Made by a program: the position numbers and the translations under genes. A DNA stretch of 49,315 nucleotides, taken from the NCBI GenBank assembly GCA_001612575.1, contig LJRV01000130.1:1-49315 (forward strand). Direction: 5' to 3'. This document shows, in pieces, positions 18,036 to 26,076 of the stretch. The stretch comes from Streptobacillus notomytis (GTDB taxonomy: Bacteria > Fusobacteriota > Fusobacteriia > Fusobacteriales > Leptotrichiaceae). Position 1 is the first letter of the stretch. The number at the start of each line of letters is the position of its first letter. Under the pieces are notes generated by a model, which ran no database searches, had not been told where the DNA came from, and saw only the letters and a program-made list of their open reading frames with translations.

Positions 18036-18932
18036 TTATTTCTTTTTAATTATACTATCTGTTTCAAATTTTATATTATACTGCTTAAAAAATTCAACAA
18101 AGTTTACTATACACGCCTTATTTTCATTTTCTTTCAAATAAACTAACTGGAATTTATCTTCAAGCTTATCAAATTCATGAACTAAATTCATTTTTTTAGC
18201 TTTAATTTCTTCATATACACAATAATAAGGTAATACACTAATTCCCATACCATTCATTACAAGATTTTTAATAGTTTCATTGCTACCATTAACAATTATT
18301 TTTCTGTCAAAATTATGATTTATTATTTCTTCAAATTTTTCTATATATTTAGATGCTAATTGAGTATCTTTTTTTAACATACTCATTTCTTTAATATCTT
18401 CTACTCTATTAACATACGGAGGTGCAATAACTACAAATGGATAATTATCAGTTTGAACAAATCTAAGATCTTTTTCATCTACAATTTCTTCTTCCATCAT
18501 AGCTATATCTATTATTCCATCTTTAATATGTTTTACAAGTGAAGTGCTATTTTTAATATATAAATCAAACTCAACTTCCTTGTATTTTTTACTATAATCT
18601 GTAATTATCTTTGGTAAAAGAGGTTCTCCTATATTGTGTGTTGCTCCAACTACAATTTTAGATTTATGATTTGAAACTATCTTTTTCATTTCATTTTCCA
18701 TACGAGATATCTTATTAAATATATCTTGAGACATCTTATATAATTCATTACCTGCAAATGTAAGTTTAAAAGTTTTAGAATTTCTTTCTATTAATTGCGT
18801 TGACATAGAAAGTTCAAATTTCTTTAATTGTATTGAAACAGCTGATTGACTTATAAATAATTTTTTAGCGGCCTTAGTAAAGCTTTTTTCATTACATGTT
18901 TCGTAAAAAATTTTCAGATGATGTATATCCAA
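18036..18932 (-). CDS. LysR-family transcriptional regulator
   Basis: The 298-residue protein has the N-terminal winged helix-turn-helix of LysR factors (LKIFYETCNEKSFTKAAKKL and ISQSAVSIQLKKFE, residues about 5-40), followed by a two-lobed effector domain. The start is TTG at 18932, with AAAGGATG 8-9 bases upstream. It has its own promoter at 18986-19014. It sits divergently from the purine permease and directly before the TPP riboswitch on the same strand. The regulated target and inducer cannot be told from sequence. CysB- or CbbR-like subfamilies are possible alternatives. Confidence 0.9.
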   Translation of the reverse strand: MDIHHLKIFYETCNEKSFTKAAKKLFISQSAVSIQLKKFELSMSTQLIERNSKTFKLTFAGNELYKMSQDIFNKISRMENEMKKIVSNHKSKIVVGATHNIGEPLLPKIITDYSKKYKEVEFDLYIKNSTSLVKHIKDGIIDIAMMEEEIVDEKDLRFVQTDNYPFVVIAPPYVNRVEDIKEMSMLKKDTQLASKYIEKFEEIINHNFDRKIIVNGSNETIKNLVMNGMGISVLPYYCVYEEIKAKKMNLVHEFDKLEDKFQLVYLKENENKACIVNFVEFFKQYNIKFETDSIIKKK

Positions 18933-18985
18933 ATTTAATCATCCTTTCCTTTTATTAATCAAACATATACTTTCACATATACATT

Positions 18986-19014
18986 ATTATATATCATTTA
19001 TGCTGAATTTTCAA
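18986..19014 (-). promoter_or_regulatory. Promoter of lysR gene
   Basis: TTGAAA (19009-19014) and TATAAT (18986-18991) are 17 bases apart on the minus strand, about 55 bases before the TTG start. Confidence 0.8.
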
Positions 19015-19030
19015 GAAATTTTATAAACTA

Positions 19031-19059
19031 TTTACTTTTTTTATATTTCATGATAATAT
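19031..19059 (+). promoter_or_regulatory. Promoter of purine permease
   Basis: TTTACT (19031-19036) and TAATAT (19054-19059) have a 17-base spacer. Transcription would start only a few bases before the purine riboswitch. Confidence 0.65.
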
Positions 19060-19070
19060 GTTTATGAAAA

Positions 19071-19146
19071 AAAATCGTATATCTCCTTATAAATGGCAAG
19101 GAAGTTTCTACCCTAGAGCCTTGATCTAGGACTACGAAGATATTGT
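19071..19146 (+). promoter_or_regulatory. Purine riboswitch, guanine class
   Basis: The sequence has the family core: CGTATAT, CTCCTTATAAATGGC, GGAAGTTTCTACC, P3 arms CCTAGA/TCTAGG, and GGACTACGA. The base that pairs with the ligand is C in GACTACG, so it should bind guanine or hypoxanthine rather than adenine. P1 is short (CGTA/TACG). The expression platform is not clear. AACTTTCTT followed by a T-rich tract (19172 onward) can pair with AAGGAAGTT of the aptamer, and there is no obvious stand-alone terminator. Confidence 0.9.
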
Positions 19147-19218
19147 ATATTCTTAGTTATGAACTTTCTTTTTTATTTTTAATGGATGCGATTTAAAAAT
19201 ACAGAAGGGAGTTTTTTT

Positions 19219-20553
19219 GTGAATAAATTTTTTAAATTTTACACTTATGAAACTAATTTTAAAACAGAGTTAATAGCTGGAATTACAACATTTTTAACTA
19301 TGGCATATATTTTAGGAGTTAATGTAGGTATTTTATCTACTGCTGGTCTACCAGCAAATGCTGTTTTCTTAGCAACCGCTATATCTGCAGCTGTAGCTTG
19401 TATATTTATGGGGTTTTATTCTAACTCACCTGTAGCACTAGCACCTGGTATGGGACTTAATGCATTCTTTACATATACAGTTGTACTTGAATATGGTTAT
19501 ACATGGCAAGAAGCTCTAGCAATGGTATTTTTATCAGGAGTAATATTTTTATTAATTTCATTGTTAGGATTAAGAAAATTGATTATAGACTCTATACCAG
19601 TAGGTTTAAAACAATCTATAGGAGCTGGAATAGGTTTCTTCATAGCATTTATTGGTCTTGTTAAAATGGGAGTAATAGTAGCTAGTCCTGCCACATTAGT
19701 TACACTAGGAAACTTCAAAAATCCTACTGTATTACTTGCATTATTCGGATTATTTATAACAATTATTTTAATGAGTTTAGAATTTAAATCAGGAATATTT
19801 ATAGGGTTATTTATAACTGCAATTGTTGGTATTATTTTAAATAAAGCAGGAATTACTGGAATGCCTGCAACTCCAACAAAAATAGTAAGTATACAATTTG
19901 ACACTTCAGCAATTGGAGCTTTTGTAGATGGATTAAAATCAATAATGAATAAACCACAAACTATAATAGTTGTATTTACAATGTTATTTGTTGATTTCTT
20001 TGATACAGCAGGTACATTAATAGCTGTTACAAATAAGATTAATAATAATGGTAGAAAAAATTATGATATGGATAAAATGTTCTATTCAGATGCTATAGGT
20101 ACTATAGTAGGATCAGCTTTAGGAACTTCAAATGTTACAAGTTATATAGAATCTACTAGTGGAGTTGCTGTTGGTGGAAGAACTGGACTAACTTCAATAA
20201 TTGTTGGTTTATTATTCTTATTATCTACTTTATTTTCTCCTTTATTAACAGTAATATCTGGTATAGAAGTTAATGGAGTGTTCTTAGAACCTGTAGTTGC
20301 TCCTTCACTTGTAGTAGTTGGTATTTTAATGGCAACACAACTTTCTAATGTTGATTGGAGTGATTTCTCAACTGCAGCAGCTGGATTTATAACTATAATA
20401 GTAATGATATTATCTTATTCTATAGCAGATGGTATTGCAGCTGGATTTATAGTATATGTATTAAGTAAATTATTTACAAGTAAACGTAAAAAAATTGGAA
20501 AAGTAGTTTGGTTATTATTTATAATATTCTTAATATATTTCATAACAAGATAA
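19219..20553 (+). CDS. pbuG: Guanine/hypoxanthine permease (AzgA type)
   Basis: The 444-residue polytopic membrane protein matches the AzgA/PbuG branch of the NCS2 purine transporters, which import guanine or hypoxanthine. Conserved segments are FLTMAYILGVN near the N-terminus, APGMGLNAFFTYTV, FVDFFDTAGTLIAV and ESTSGVAVGGRTGLTS. I choose the GTG at 19219 because GAAGGGAG lies 7 bases upstream and the following residues (NKFFKFYTYET) fit the family start. An ATG at 19186 in frame has no ribosome-binding site. The guanine-class riboswitch upstream independently supports the substrate. Confidence 0.92.
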   Translation: MNKFFKFYTYETNFKTELIAGITTFLTMAYILGVNVGILSTAGLPANAVFLATAISAAVACIFMGFYSNSPVALAPGMGLNAFFTYTVVLEYGYTWQEALAMVFLSGVIFLLISLLGLRKLIIDSIPVGLKQSIGAGIGFFIAFIGLVKMGVIVASPATLVTLGNFKNPTVLLALFGLFITIILMSLEFKSGIFIGLFITAIVGIILNKAGITGMPATPTKIVSIQFDTSAIGAFVDGLKSIMNKPQTIIVVFTMLFVDFFDTAGTLIAVTNKINNNGRKNYDMDKMFYSDAIGTIVGSALGTSNVTSYIESTSGVAVGGRTGLTSIIVGLLFLLSTLFSPLLTVISGIEVNGVFLEPVVAPSLVVVGILMATQLSNVDWSDFSTAAAGFITIIVMILSYSIADGIAAGFIVYVLSKLFTSKRKKIGKVVWLLFIIFLIYFITR

Positions 20554-20585
20554 AATCACATTAACTCTTTAGAACTTATATATAT

Positions 20586-20614
20586 AAAAATGGTAGATTA
20601 AATCTACCATTTTT
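20586..20614. terminator. Bidirectional terminator between pbuG and tpx
   Basis: Arms TGGTAGATT/AATCTACCA (20591-20609) are flanked by AAAAA on the left and TTTTTT on the right. The hairpin works for both convergent genes and reaches the tpx stop codon. Confidence 0.9.
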
Positions 20615-21108
20615 TATATTCTACTTAATACTTTTAAAGCTTCTTCATAATTTGGTTCACTTTTAATTTCTTGACATACTTCTATAAAGGCTAATTTACC
20701 TTCTTTATCAATTACAAACACAGCTCTTGAAAGTAATCTTAACTCTTCTATTAACATTCCATATTTCATTCCAAAATCAACATCTTTATGATCTGAAATA
20801 GTAATCGCATTATCAATTCTATTAGCACCACAATATCTATTTAATGCAAAAGGTAAATCATTTGAAATAGTTATAAGTACTGCATCATCAAATTTACTTA
20901 TTTCTTGATTAAATTTAGTTGCTTGTATTGCACATATTCCTGTATCTATTGATGGGAAAGAAGTTAATACTATTTTTTTACCTAAATAATCACTTAACTT
21001 AAATTCACTTAAATCCCCTTTCAACGCTTTGAAATCTGGAGCCATTTCTCCTACTTTCACTTGATTTCCAATTAAAGTAATTGGATTTCCTCCCATAGTT
21101 ACTTTCAT
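20614..21108 (-). CDS. tpx: Thiol peroxidase Tpx
   Basis: The 164-residue atypical 2-Cys peroxiredoxin reduces hydrogen and organic peroxides using thioredoxin. The peroxidatic Cys59 is in FPSIDTGICAIQ and the resolving Cys93 in NRYCGA, the same spacing as characterised Tpx proteins. SNDLPFALNRYCG and the RAVFVID arginine are also present. It has its own promoter at 21162-21190 and is divergent from cutC. It is likely part of oxidant defence in an oxygen-sensitive organism, together with the RclA-type enzyme further along. Confidence 0.96.
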   Translation of the reverse strand: MKVTMGGNPITLIGNQVKVGEMAPDFKALKGDLSEFKLSDYLGKKIVLTSFPSIDTGICAIQATKFNQEISKFDDAVLITISNDLPFALNRYCGANRIDNAITISDHKDVDFGMKYGMLIEELRLLSRAVFVIDKEGKLAFIEVCQEIKSEPNYEEALKVLSRI

Positions 21109-21161
21109 CTTTTCCTCCTATAATTTAAATATTTTTTATAAGTTTAAAAACTATATATTAA

Positions 21162-21190
21162 AGTATACATTTAATAGATAAATATTGCAA
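21162..21190 (-). promoter_or_regulatory. Promoter of tpx
   Basis: TTGCAA (21185-21190) and TATACT (21162-21167) have a 17-base spacer on the minus strand, 54 bases before the tpx ATG. Confidence 0.7.
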
Positions 21191-21242
21191 TTTAAATATT
21201 TTTTTATCATAGTTTAATGTATAATATATTAGGAGGTATAAA

Positions 21243-21932
21243 ATGAAAATAGAAATTTGTGCAGGTAATATAGAAGATGTAATAATAGCTGAAAAACTAA
21301 ATATTTCAAGAATAGAACTTAATCAAGGGCTAAGCGTAGGAGGATTAACTCCATCATATGCATTAGTTAAAAAAGCTTTAGAAGTTTCAAGTAAGGATAT
21401 AGTTGTTATGGTAAGACCTAGGGAAGGTGATTTTACATATACTGAAAATGAATATAAGATAATGAAAGAAGATGCTAAATATTTATTGAAATTACCTATA
21501 AAAGGTATAGTTTTTGGTTTTTTAAATCATGATAATAGTATAGATATACAAAAAAGTAAAGAATTTATAAATCTAGCTAAAAAATACAACAAAGAAGCAA
21601 TATTTCATAGAGCTATAGATGTAAGTAATGATTATTTTAATAATATACGGTTATTAGTAAAATTAGGTATAACTAGGATACTTACATCAGGTCATGAAAA
21701 AAATGTAGAAATAGGTATAGAAAATATCAAAAAAGCAGTAGAAGAAAATTTACCTATTATAGCTGGTTGTGGAATAAATATTAATAATCTTCATAAATTT
21801 AAAGAGTTAGGTATAAAAGAAGTACATGGTTCATTTTCAAAGAAAATAGTAAATGATTATAGTATTGATTTTGGAAATTATTCTGTCTTAGACCAAAATG
21901 TCGAAAAAAATGTTGACTTTATATCTTTTTAA
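21243..21932 (+). CDS. cutC: CutC family protein
   Basis: The 229-residue TIM-barrel protein has the CutC signature: MKIEICAGN, SRIELNQGLSVGGLTPSYAL, VMVRPREGDFTYTENE, IFHRAID and RILTSG. CutC was first linked to copper tolerance, but its biochemical role is unsettled, so the name describes the family rather than a proven reaction. AGGAGG precedes the ATG and a TATAAT-like box lies about 15 bases before that. A TetR gene follows 29 bases later on the same strand. Confidence 0.93.
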   Translation: MKIEICAGNIEDVIIAEKLNISRIELNQGLSVGGLTPSYALVKKALEVSSKDIVVMVRPREGDFTYTENEYKIMKEDAKYLLKLPIKGIVFGFLNHDNSIDIQKSKEFINLAKKYNKEAIFHRAIDVSNDYFNNIRLLVKLGITRILTSGHEKNVEIGIENIKKAVEENLPIIAGCGININNLHKFKELGIKEVHGSFSKKIVNDYSIDFGNYSVLDQNVEKNVDFISF

Positions 21933-21961
21933 TATTAAACTGTAATCAAGAGGTGAAATAC

Positions 21962-22636
21962 ATGGAAAAAAAGAAATTATTACAAGAAAAAAAACAAAAT
22001 GTAATAGTTCAAAGTGCAAATCTTTTCTTTAAAAAAGGATACGTTAATACTGGTGTTCAAGATATATTAGATGTATGTAATATTCCAAAAGGTTCTTTTT
22101 ATTATTACTTTAAAAGTAAAGATGATTTACTATTACAAGTAATAGATTATCATAGAGAAAATATTTTAAAATTATTTGAAAAAAATGTAGATGATTTATC
22201 TATATACAAACTTAAATCTTTTTTTTCTATTTTTTTAAATAATGTTGCAATTATAGAAATAGAAGATGAAGATAATACAGCTAAAAATAAAGAAAATGAT
22301 TTATTATTCGGTATATATAATAGTAATACTAAAAAATTCTATGGTGGTTCACCTTTAGGAAATCTTAATTCTGAACTTTCTAATTTAAGTGATGAGATTA
22401 ATACAAAAATAGCTGATGCATATTTTCAAATAGAAAGTAGAATATATTTTTTCTTAGAAACATTAAGTATAGTTCATAATAAATACAAATCAGAATTTAT
22501 AGATTATTATACTTACTTATTAATAAATAATCTTGAAGGAACTTGCCTTAAATTAAAAAGAATGAGAAATAAAGAACCTATAGAAGAATTTTTAAAATTT
22601 TTTGATATATTAATAGATAAAATGATTAATGATTAA
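21962..22636 (+). CDS. TetR-family transcriptional regulator
   Basis: The 224-residue protein has a typical TetR N-terminal DNA-binding domain, with SANLFFKKGYVNTGVQDIL and IPKGSFYYYFKSKDDLL in about residues 20-55, followed by a helical ligand domain. The start is the ATG at 21962, since AGAGGTG lies 6 bases before; the frame's earlier GTG overlaps that site. It probably shares a transcript with cutC. The regulated genes and ligand are unknown; the liv operon and cutC itself are neighbouring candidates. Confidence 0.9.
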   Translation: MEKKKLLQEKKQNVIVQSANLFFKKGYVNTGVQDILDVCNIPKGSFYYYFKSKDDLLLQVIDYHRENILKLFEKNVDDLSIYKLKSFFSIFLNNVAIIEIEDEDNTAKNKENDLLFGIYNSNTKKFYGGSPLGNLNSELSNLSDEINTKIADAYFQIESRIYFFLETLSIVHNKYKSEFIDYYTYLLINNLEGTCLKLKRMRNKEPIEEFLKFFDILIDKMIND

Positions 22637-22638
22637 AA

Positions 22639-22666
22639 AAGTACTATCAATGACATGATAGTACTT
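22639..22666. terminator. Terminator between tetR and livF
   Basis: A perfect 10-bp stem AAGTACTATC/GATAGTACTT with an 8-base loop lies between convergent genes. It is followed by TATTTTATT to the right and by A residues to the left, so it can serve both. Confidence 0.85.
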
Positions 22667-22672
22667 ATTTTA

Positions 22673-23383
22673 TTATCCACCTAAATATGCTTTTTTAATT
22701 ATAGGATTATCTATTAAATCTAATCCTTTACCTTCAAGTATTATTTCACCTGTTTCAATAACATATGCTCTATCAGATATCTCAAGAGACATCTTAGCAT
22801 TCTGTTCAACAAGTAATATGGTTACATTTTCTTCTTTATTTACTTTTTTTACAATTTCAAATATCTCTTTAACTAACAACGGAGCAAGACCCATAGAAGG
22901 TTCATCTAATAAAAGTAATTTAGGTTTAGACATTAATGCTCTTGCCATAGCTAGCATTTGTTGCTCCCCTCCACTCATAGTTCCAGATAATTGATTTTTT
23001 CTTTCTCTAAGTCTTGGAAAAAGTTTAAACATCTTCTCTAAATTTTCCTTTATTTCTGATTTTGGTCTTGTAAAAGAACCCATAAATAAATTTTCTAATA
23101 CAGTTAATTCTGTAAAAATTCTTCTTCCTTCTGGAACATGTGCTATCCCTCTTGAAACTAATTTGTGAGCCTTGATATTTACTGTATTTTCTCCAAATAA
23201 TGCTATTTCTCCTGATTTAATTTTTAAAAGGTTAGAAATTGCATTTAAAGTTGTACTCTTACCTGCACCATTAGCACCAATAAAAGATACAATCTCTCCT
23301 TTATTTATATAAAAAGAAATATCTTTAATTGCATGTATTTTATCATAAAATACATTAATATTATTTACCTCTAATATTTTCAT
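22673..23383 (-). CDS. livF: Branched-chain amino-acid ABC transporter ATPase LivF
   Basis: The 236-residue ATPase has Walker A GANGAGKST, signature MSGGEQQMLAMARAL, Walker B LLLDEPSMGLAP and switch LLVEQNA, all matching LivF. Length is typical. It is the last gene in livJ-livH-livM-livG-livF. LivF and LivG together power import of leucine, isoleucine and valine by LivHM. Confidence 0.94.
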   Translation of the reverse strand: MKILEVNNINVFYDKIHAIKDISFYINKGEIVSFIGANGAGKSTTLNAISNLLKIKSGEIALFGENTVNIKAHKLVSRGIAHVPEGRRIFTELTVLENLFMGSFTRPKSEIKENLEKMFKLFPRLRERKNQLSGTMSGGEQQMLAMARALMSKPKLLLLDEPSMGLAPLLVKEIFEIVKKVNKEENVTILLVEQNAKMSLEISDRAYVIETGEIILEGKGLDLIDNPIIKKAYLGG

Positions 23384-23384
23384 T

Positions 23385-24143
23385 TTAATCTCCTAAATAT
23401 GCTTTAATAACTTCTTTATTATTCTGTATTTCACTTGGTTTACCACTTGCAATTATCTCTCCAAAATTTAGTACATAAATTCTTTCACAAATACCCATTA
23501 CTAAATCCATATCATGTTCTATTAATAATATAGAAATATTAAATTCATTTTTTATCTTTTCTATTATTTTCATTAACTCATAGGTTTCATTAGGATTCAT
23601 TCCTGCTGCTGGTTCATCAAGTAATAATAATTTAGGAGAACAAGCAAGTGCTCTAGCAATTTCAAGTTTTCTTTGATTACCATAAGATAATGAATCTGCT
23701 CTATGTTCTGATATTTCATCTAAATCAAATATTTTTAAGATTGATTTTGCCTTTTTTATACTTTCATATTCATATTCTCTAAATTTTTTTGTTCTAAACA
23801 TTGCATCTAATGTTGAATAATCCTTTTTTTGATCTAAAGAAATTCTAATATTATCAAGTACTGTTAATTGCTTAAATAACCTAATATTTTGAAAAGTTCT
23901 AGACATCCCAAGAGCAACTATTTTATGAGTTTTCATATAAGAAATATTAACTTCGTTTAGAAATATTTCTCCTTCACTTGGCTTATATACTCCTGTTAAT
24001 AAATTAAAAAATGAAGTTTTACCAGCACCATTAGGTCCTATTAATCCTATCAATTCCTTATCATTAATCTCTACATTAACACCTTTAACAGCAGTTAATC
24101 CACCAAATTTTAATGTTAAATTTTTAGTTTCTAATAACTTCAT
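23385..24143 (-). CDS. livG: Branched-chain amino-acid ABC transporter ATPase LivG
   Basis: The 252-residue ATPase has Walker A GPNGAGKTS, signature LSYGNQRKLEIARAL, Walker B LLLDEPAAGMNP and switch LLIEHDMD. The AAGMNP after Walker B and MSRTFQNIRLF before the helical domain are typical of LivG. Its ATG overlaps the livM TGA, and livF follows after one base, indicating translational coupling. Confidence 0.94.
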   Translation of the reverse strand: MKLLETKNLTLKFGGLTAVKGVNVEINDKELIGLIGPNGAGKTSFFNLLTGVYKPSEGEIFLNEVNISYMKTHKIVALGMSRTFQNIRLFKQLTVLDNIRISLDQKKDYSTLDAMFRTKKFREYEYESIKKAKSILKIFDLDEISEHRADSLSYGNQRKLEIARALACSPKLLLLDEPAAGMNPNETYELMKIIEKIKNEFNISILLIEHDMDLVMGICERIYVLNFGEIIASGKPSEIQNNKEVIKAYLGD

Positions 24144-25135
24144 TTTATCACCTTCTGTTTAATATCTTTTAACCATTTTAATAAAGCTGGTATAGTAAAT
24201 TCATTAGTTCCTAAAATACCATCTTTTTTAAATATCATTAAACTTATTAATATAATTGAATAAACTAAAAATCTATATTCTGATACTTGTCTTAAAAGCT
24301 CATTTAATAAAGTTAGAAAAGTTGCTGATACAACAGCTCCAGTTATACTTCCAAGACCACCTAAAACTACCATTACTAATATTTCTATAGAAAATACAAA
24401 ATTAAACTTATCTGGAGTTAAACTTCCAAGGTTATGTGCAAATAAGGCCCCACCTATACCCGCAAAGAATGCAGAAAGAGTAAATCCATAAATTTTAACC
24501 TTATTAATATTAACTCCCATATTCTCAGCAGCTATTTCATTTTCTCTTATTGATAATAATTGTCTTCCTTTTTTAGATATTAGTATCATTATCATTAATA
24601 TAGAAGAAACAACAACTATTAAAAATACATAACTAAAATTAATTATATCTGGTATTCCATTTAAACCTGCTGCTCCACCTAAAAAATCTATATTTTGTAT
24701 AATATATTTTAATATTTCCCCGAATGCAAGTGTTATTATAGCTAAATAATCTCCTCTTAATCTAAGAGTTGTCATAGAAACTAAAGTTCCAAAAAGTCCT
24801 GCAATTACTGCTCCAAATATACAAACTATCACTAAATGTAATAAAGGATTTAAATTAAAACTATACAAATATTTAGAAAAAATAGATGATGAATATGCTC
24901 CTATAGATATAAATCCAGCATGTCCTAAATTAAGTTCACCCATAACTCCTGTTGTAATATTTATACTTAAAGCAAATAAAATATATATCAATATATTTAT
25001 ATAAATACTCGCCTTATAGCTAAAAATACCATCATCTATTATAGAATATTGTAATATTAGATATGTAAACAATATCATTAAAAATCCTAATATATAGTTA
25101 GTTTTATTTAATTTTAAACCTTTCTTATTTTTCAT
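24140..25135 (-). CDS. livM: Branched-chain amino-acid ABC transporter permease LivM
   Basis: The 331-residue membrane protein has about eight to ten hydrophobic segments and LivM landmarks: GVMGELNLGHAGFISIGAY, LRGDYLAIITLAFGEI, the EAA-like ENEIAAENMGVNINKVK, and VMVVLGGLGSITGAVV. It pairs with LivH to form the transmembrane channel. livH is 2 bases upstream and livG overlaps its stop. Confidence 0.93.
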   Translation of the reverse strand: MKNKKGLKLNKTNYILGFLMILFTYLILQYSIIDDGIFSYKASIYINILIYILFALSINITTGVMGELNLGHAGFISIGAYSSSIFSKYLYSFNLNPLLHLVIVCIFGAVIAGLFGTLVSMTTLRLRGDYLAIITLAFGEILKYIIQNIDFLGGAAGLNGIPDIINFSYVFLIVVVSSILMIMILISKKGRQLLSIRENEIAAENMGVNINKVKIYGFTLSAFFAGIGGALFAHNLGSLTPDKFNFVFSIEILVMVVLGGLGSITGAVVSATFLTLLNELLRQVSEYRFLVYSIILISLMIFKKDGILGTNEFTIPALLKWLKDIKQKVIK

Positions 25136-25137
25136 AT

Positions 25138-26034
25138 TTAAACCTTTTCCTTTCTATTCTTACCAAATAATCCATTAGGTTTGAATAATAGGATAATAAT
25201 CAATAAAATAAATACTATAGGATTTGCCCAAGTAGATGAAATATATCCTTTCACATATGTTTCAATTAATCCCATTACATATCCACCTACCATTGCTCCT
25301 GGTATATTACCTATTCCTCCAAATACAGCAGCAATAAATGCTTTAAGTCCTGGCAATAATCCCATATATGGATCTATTCTTGGATAAGTAAGTGCATACA
25401 TTAATCCACCTAAAGATCCTAATGCTGAACCTATAGCAAAAGTTAAAGATATAGTGAAATCTGTATTTATCCCCATAAGTTTCGCTGCTGATATATCTTG
25501 AGATACTGCTCTTGTTGCCTTACCTAAATTAGTATATTTAATAAATACATGTAATAAAAACATACAAAATAGGGTAACTATAATTACAAAAAAACTTAAA
25601 TTACTAACTCTATTACCAAAAATACTTATATATTCTGAACTTGATAAGTATTTAGGTATAAATTCAGCTTTAATAATTTTTGGAGAAGCTCCAAAATATA
25701 TTAAAGCTAAACTCTCAAGTAAAAAACTTAATCCTATAGCTGTAATTAATACATTCATACGTGATGCATCTCTTAATGGTCTATATGCTAATCTTTCCAT
25801 AACTATACCTAAAATAGAACAAAATATTATAGATATTATTAAAGCTGTAGTTAAATTAAATCCTCTGTTTACAGCCATAAAACTAATATATGCCCCTATC
25901 ATTAATATATCTCCATGAGCAAAGTTAATTAGTTTAACTATCCCATAAACCATAGTATATCCTAAAGCTATCAATGCATATATACTACCTGTTTGCAGAC
26001 CATTTATTGTTTGATCTATAAAATTTTTAAACAT
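25138..26034 (-). CDS. livH: Branched-chain amino-acid ABC transporter permease LivH
   Basis: The 298-residue permease begins with a family-typical segment (GLQTGSIYALIALGYTMVYG) followed by KLINFAHGDI. The cytoplasmic coupling loop is TRAVSQDISAAKLMGIN, and GLKAFIAAVFGGIGNIPGA lies near the C-terminus. A hairpin sits between it and livJ, which probably reduces its expression relative to the binding protein. Confidence 0.94.
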   Translation of the reverse strand: MFKNFIDQTINGLQTGSIYALIALGYTMVYGIVKLINFAHGDILMIGAYISFMAVNRGFNLTTALIISIIFCSILGIVMERLAYRPLRDASRMNVLITAIGLSFLLESLALIYFGASPKIIKAEFIPKYLSSSEYISIFGNRVSNLSFFVIIVTLFCMFLLHVFIKYTNLGKATRAVSQDISAAKLMGINTDFTISLTFAIGSALGSLGGLMYALTYPRIDPYMGLLPGLKAFIAAVFGGIGNIPGAMVGGYVMGLIETYVKGYISSTWANPIVFILLIIILLFKPNGLFGKNRKEKV

Positions 26035-26047
26035 CTTCTCTCCTTAA

Positions 26048-26076
26048 AAAGTTGTGCCCATTAAGAGCACAACTTT
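26048..26076 (-). terminator. Partial terminator or stabilising hairpin between livJ and livH
   Basis: A perfect 10-bp stem AAAGTTGTGC/GCACAACTTT is followed by TT and overlaps the livJ stop. The short T tract suggests partial termination or 3' protection, giving more binding protein than permease. Confidence 0.7.
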
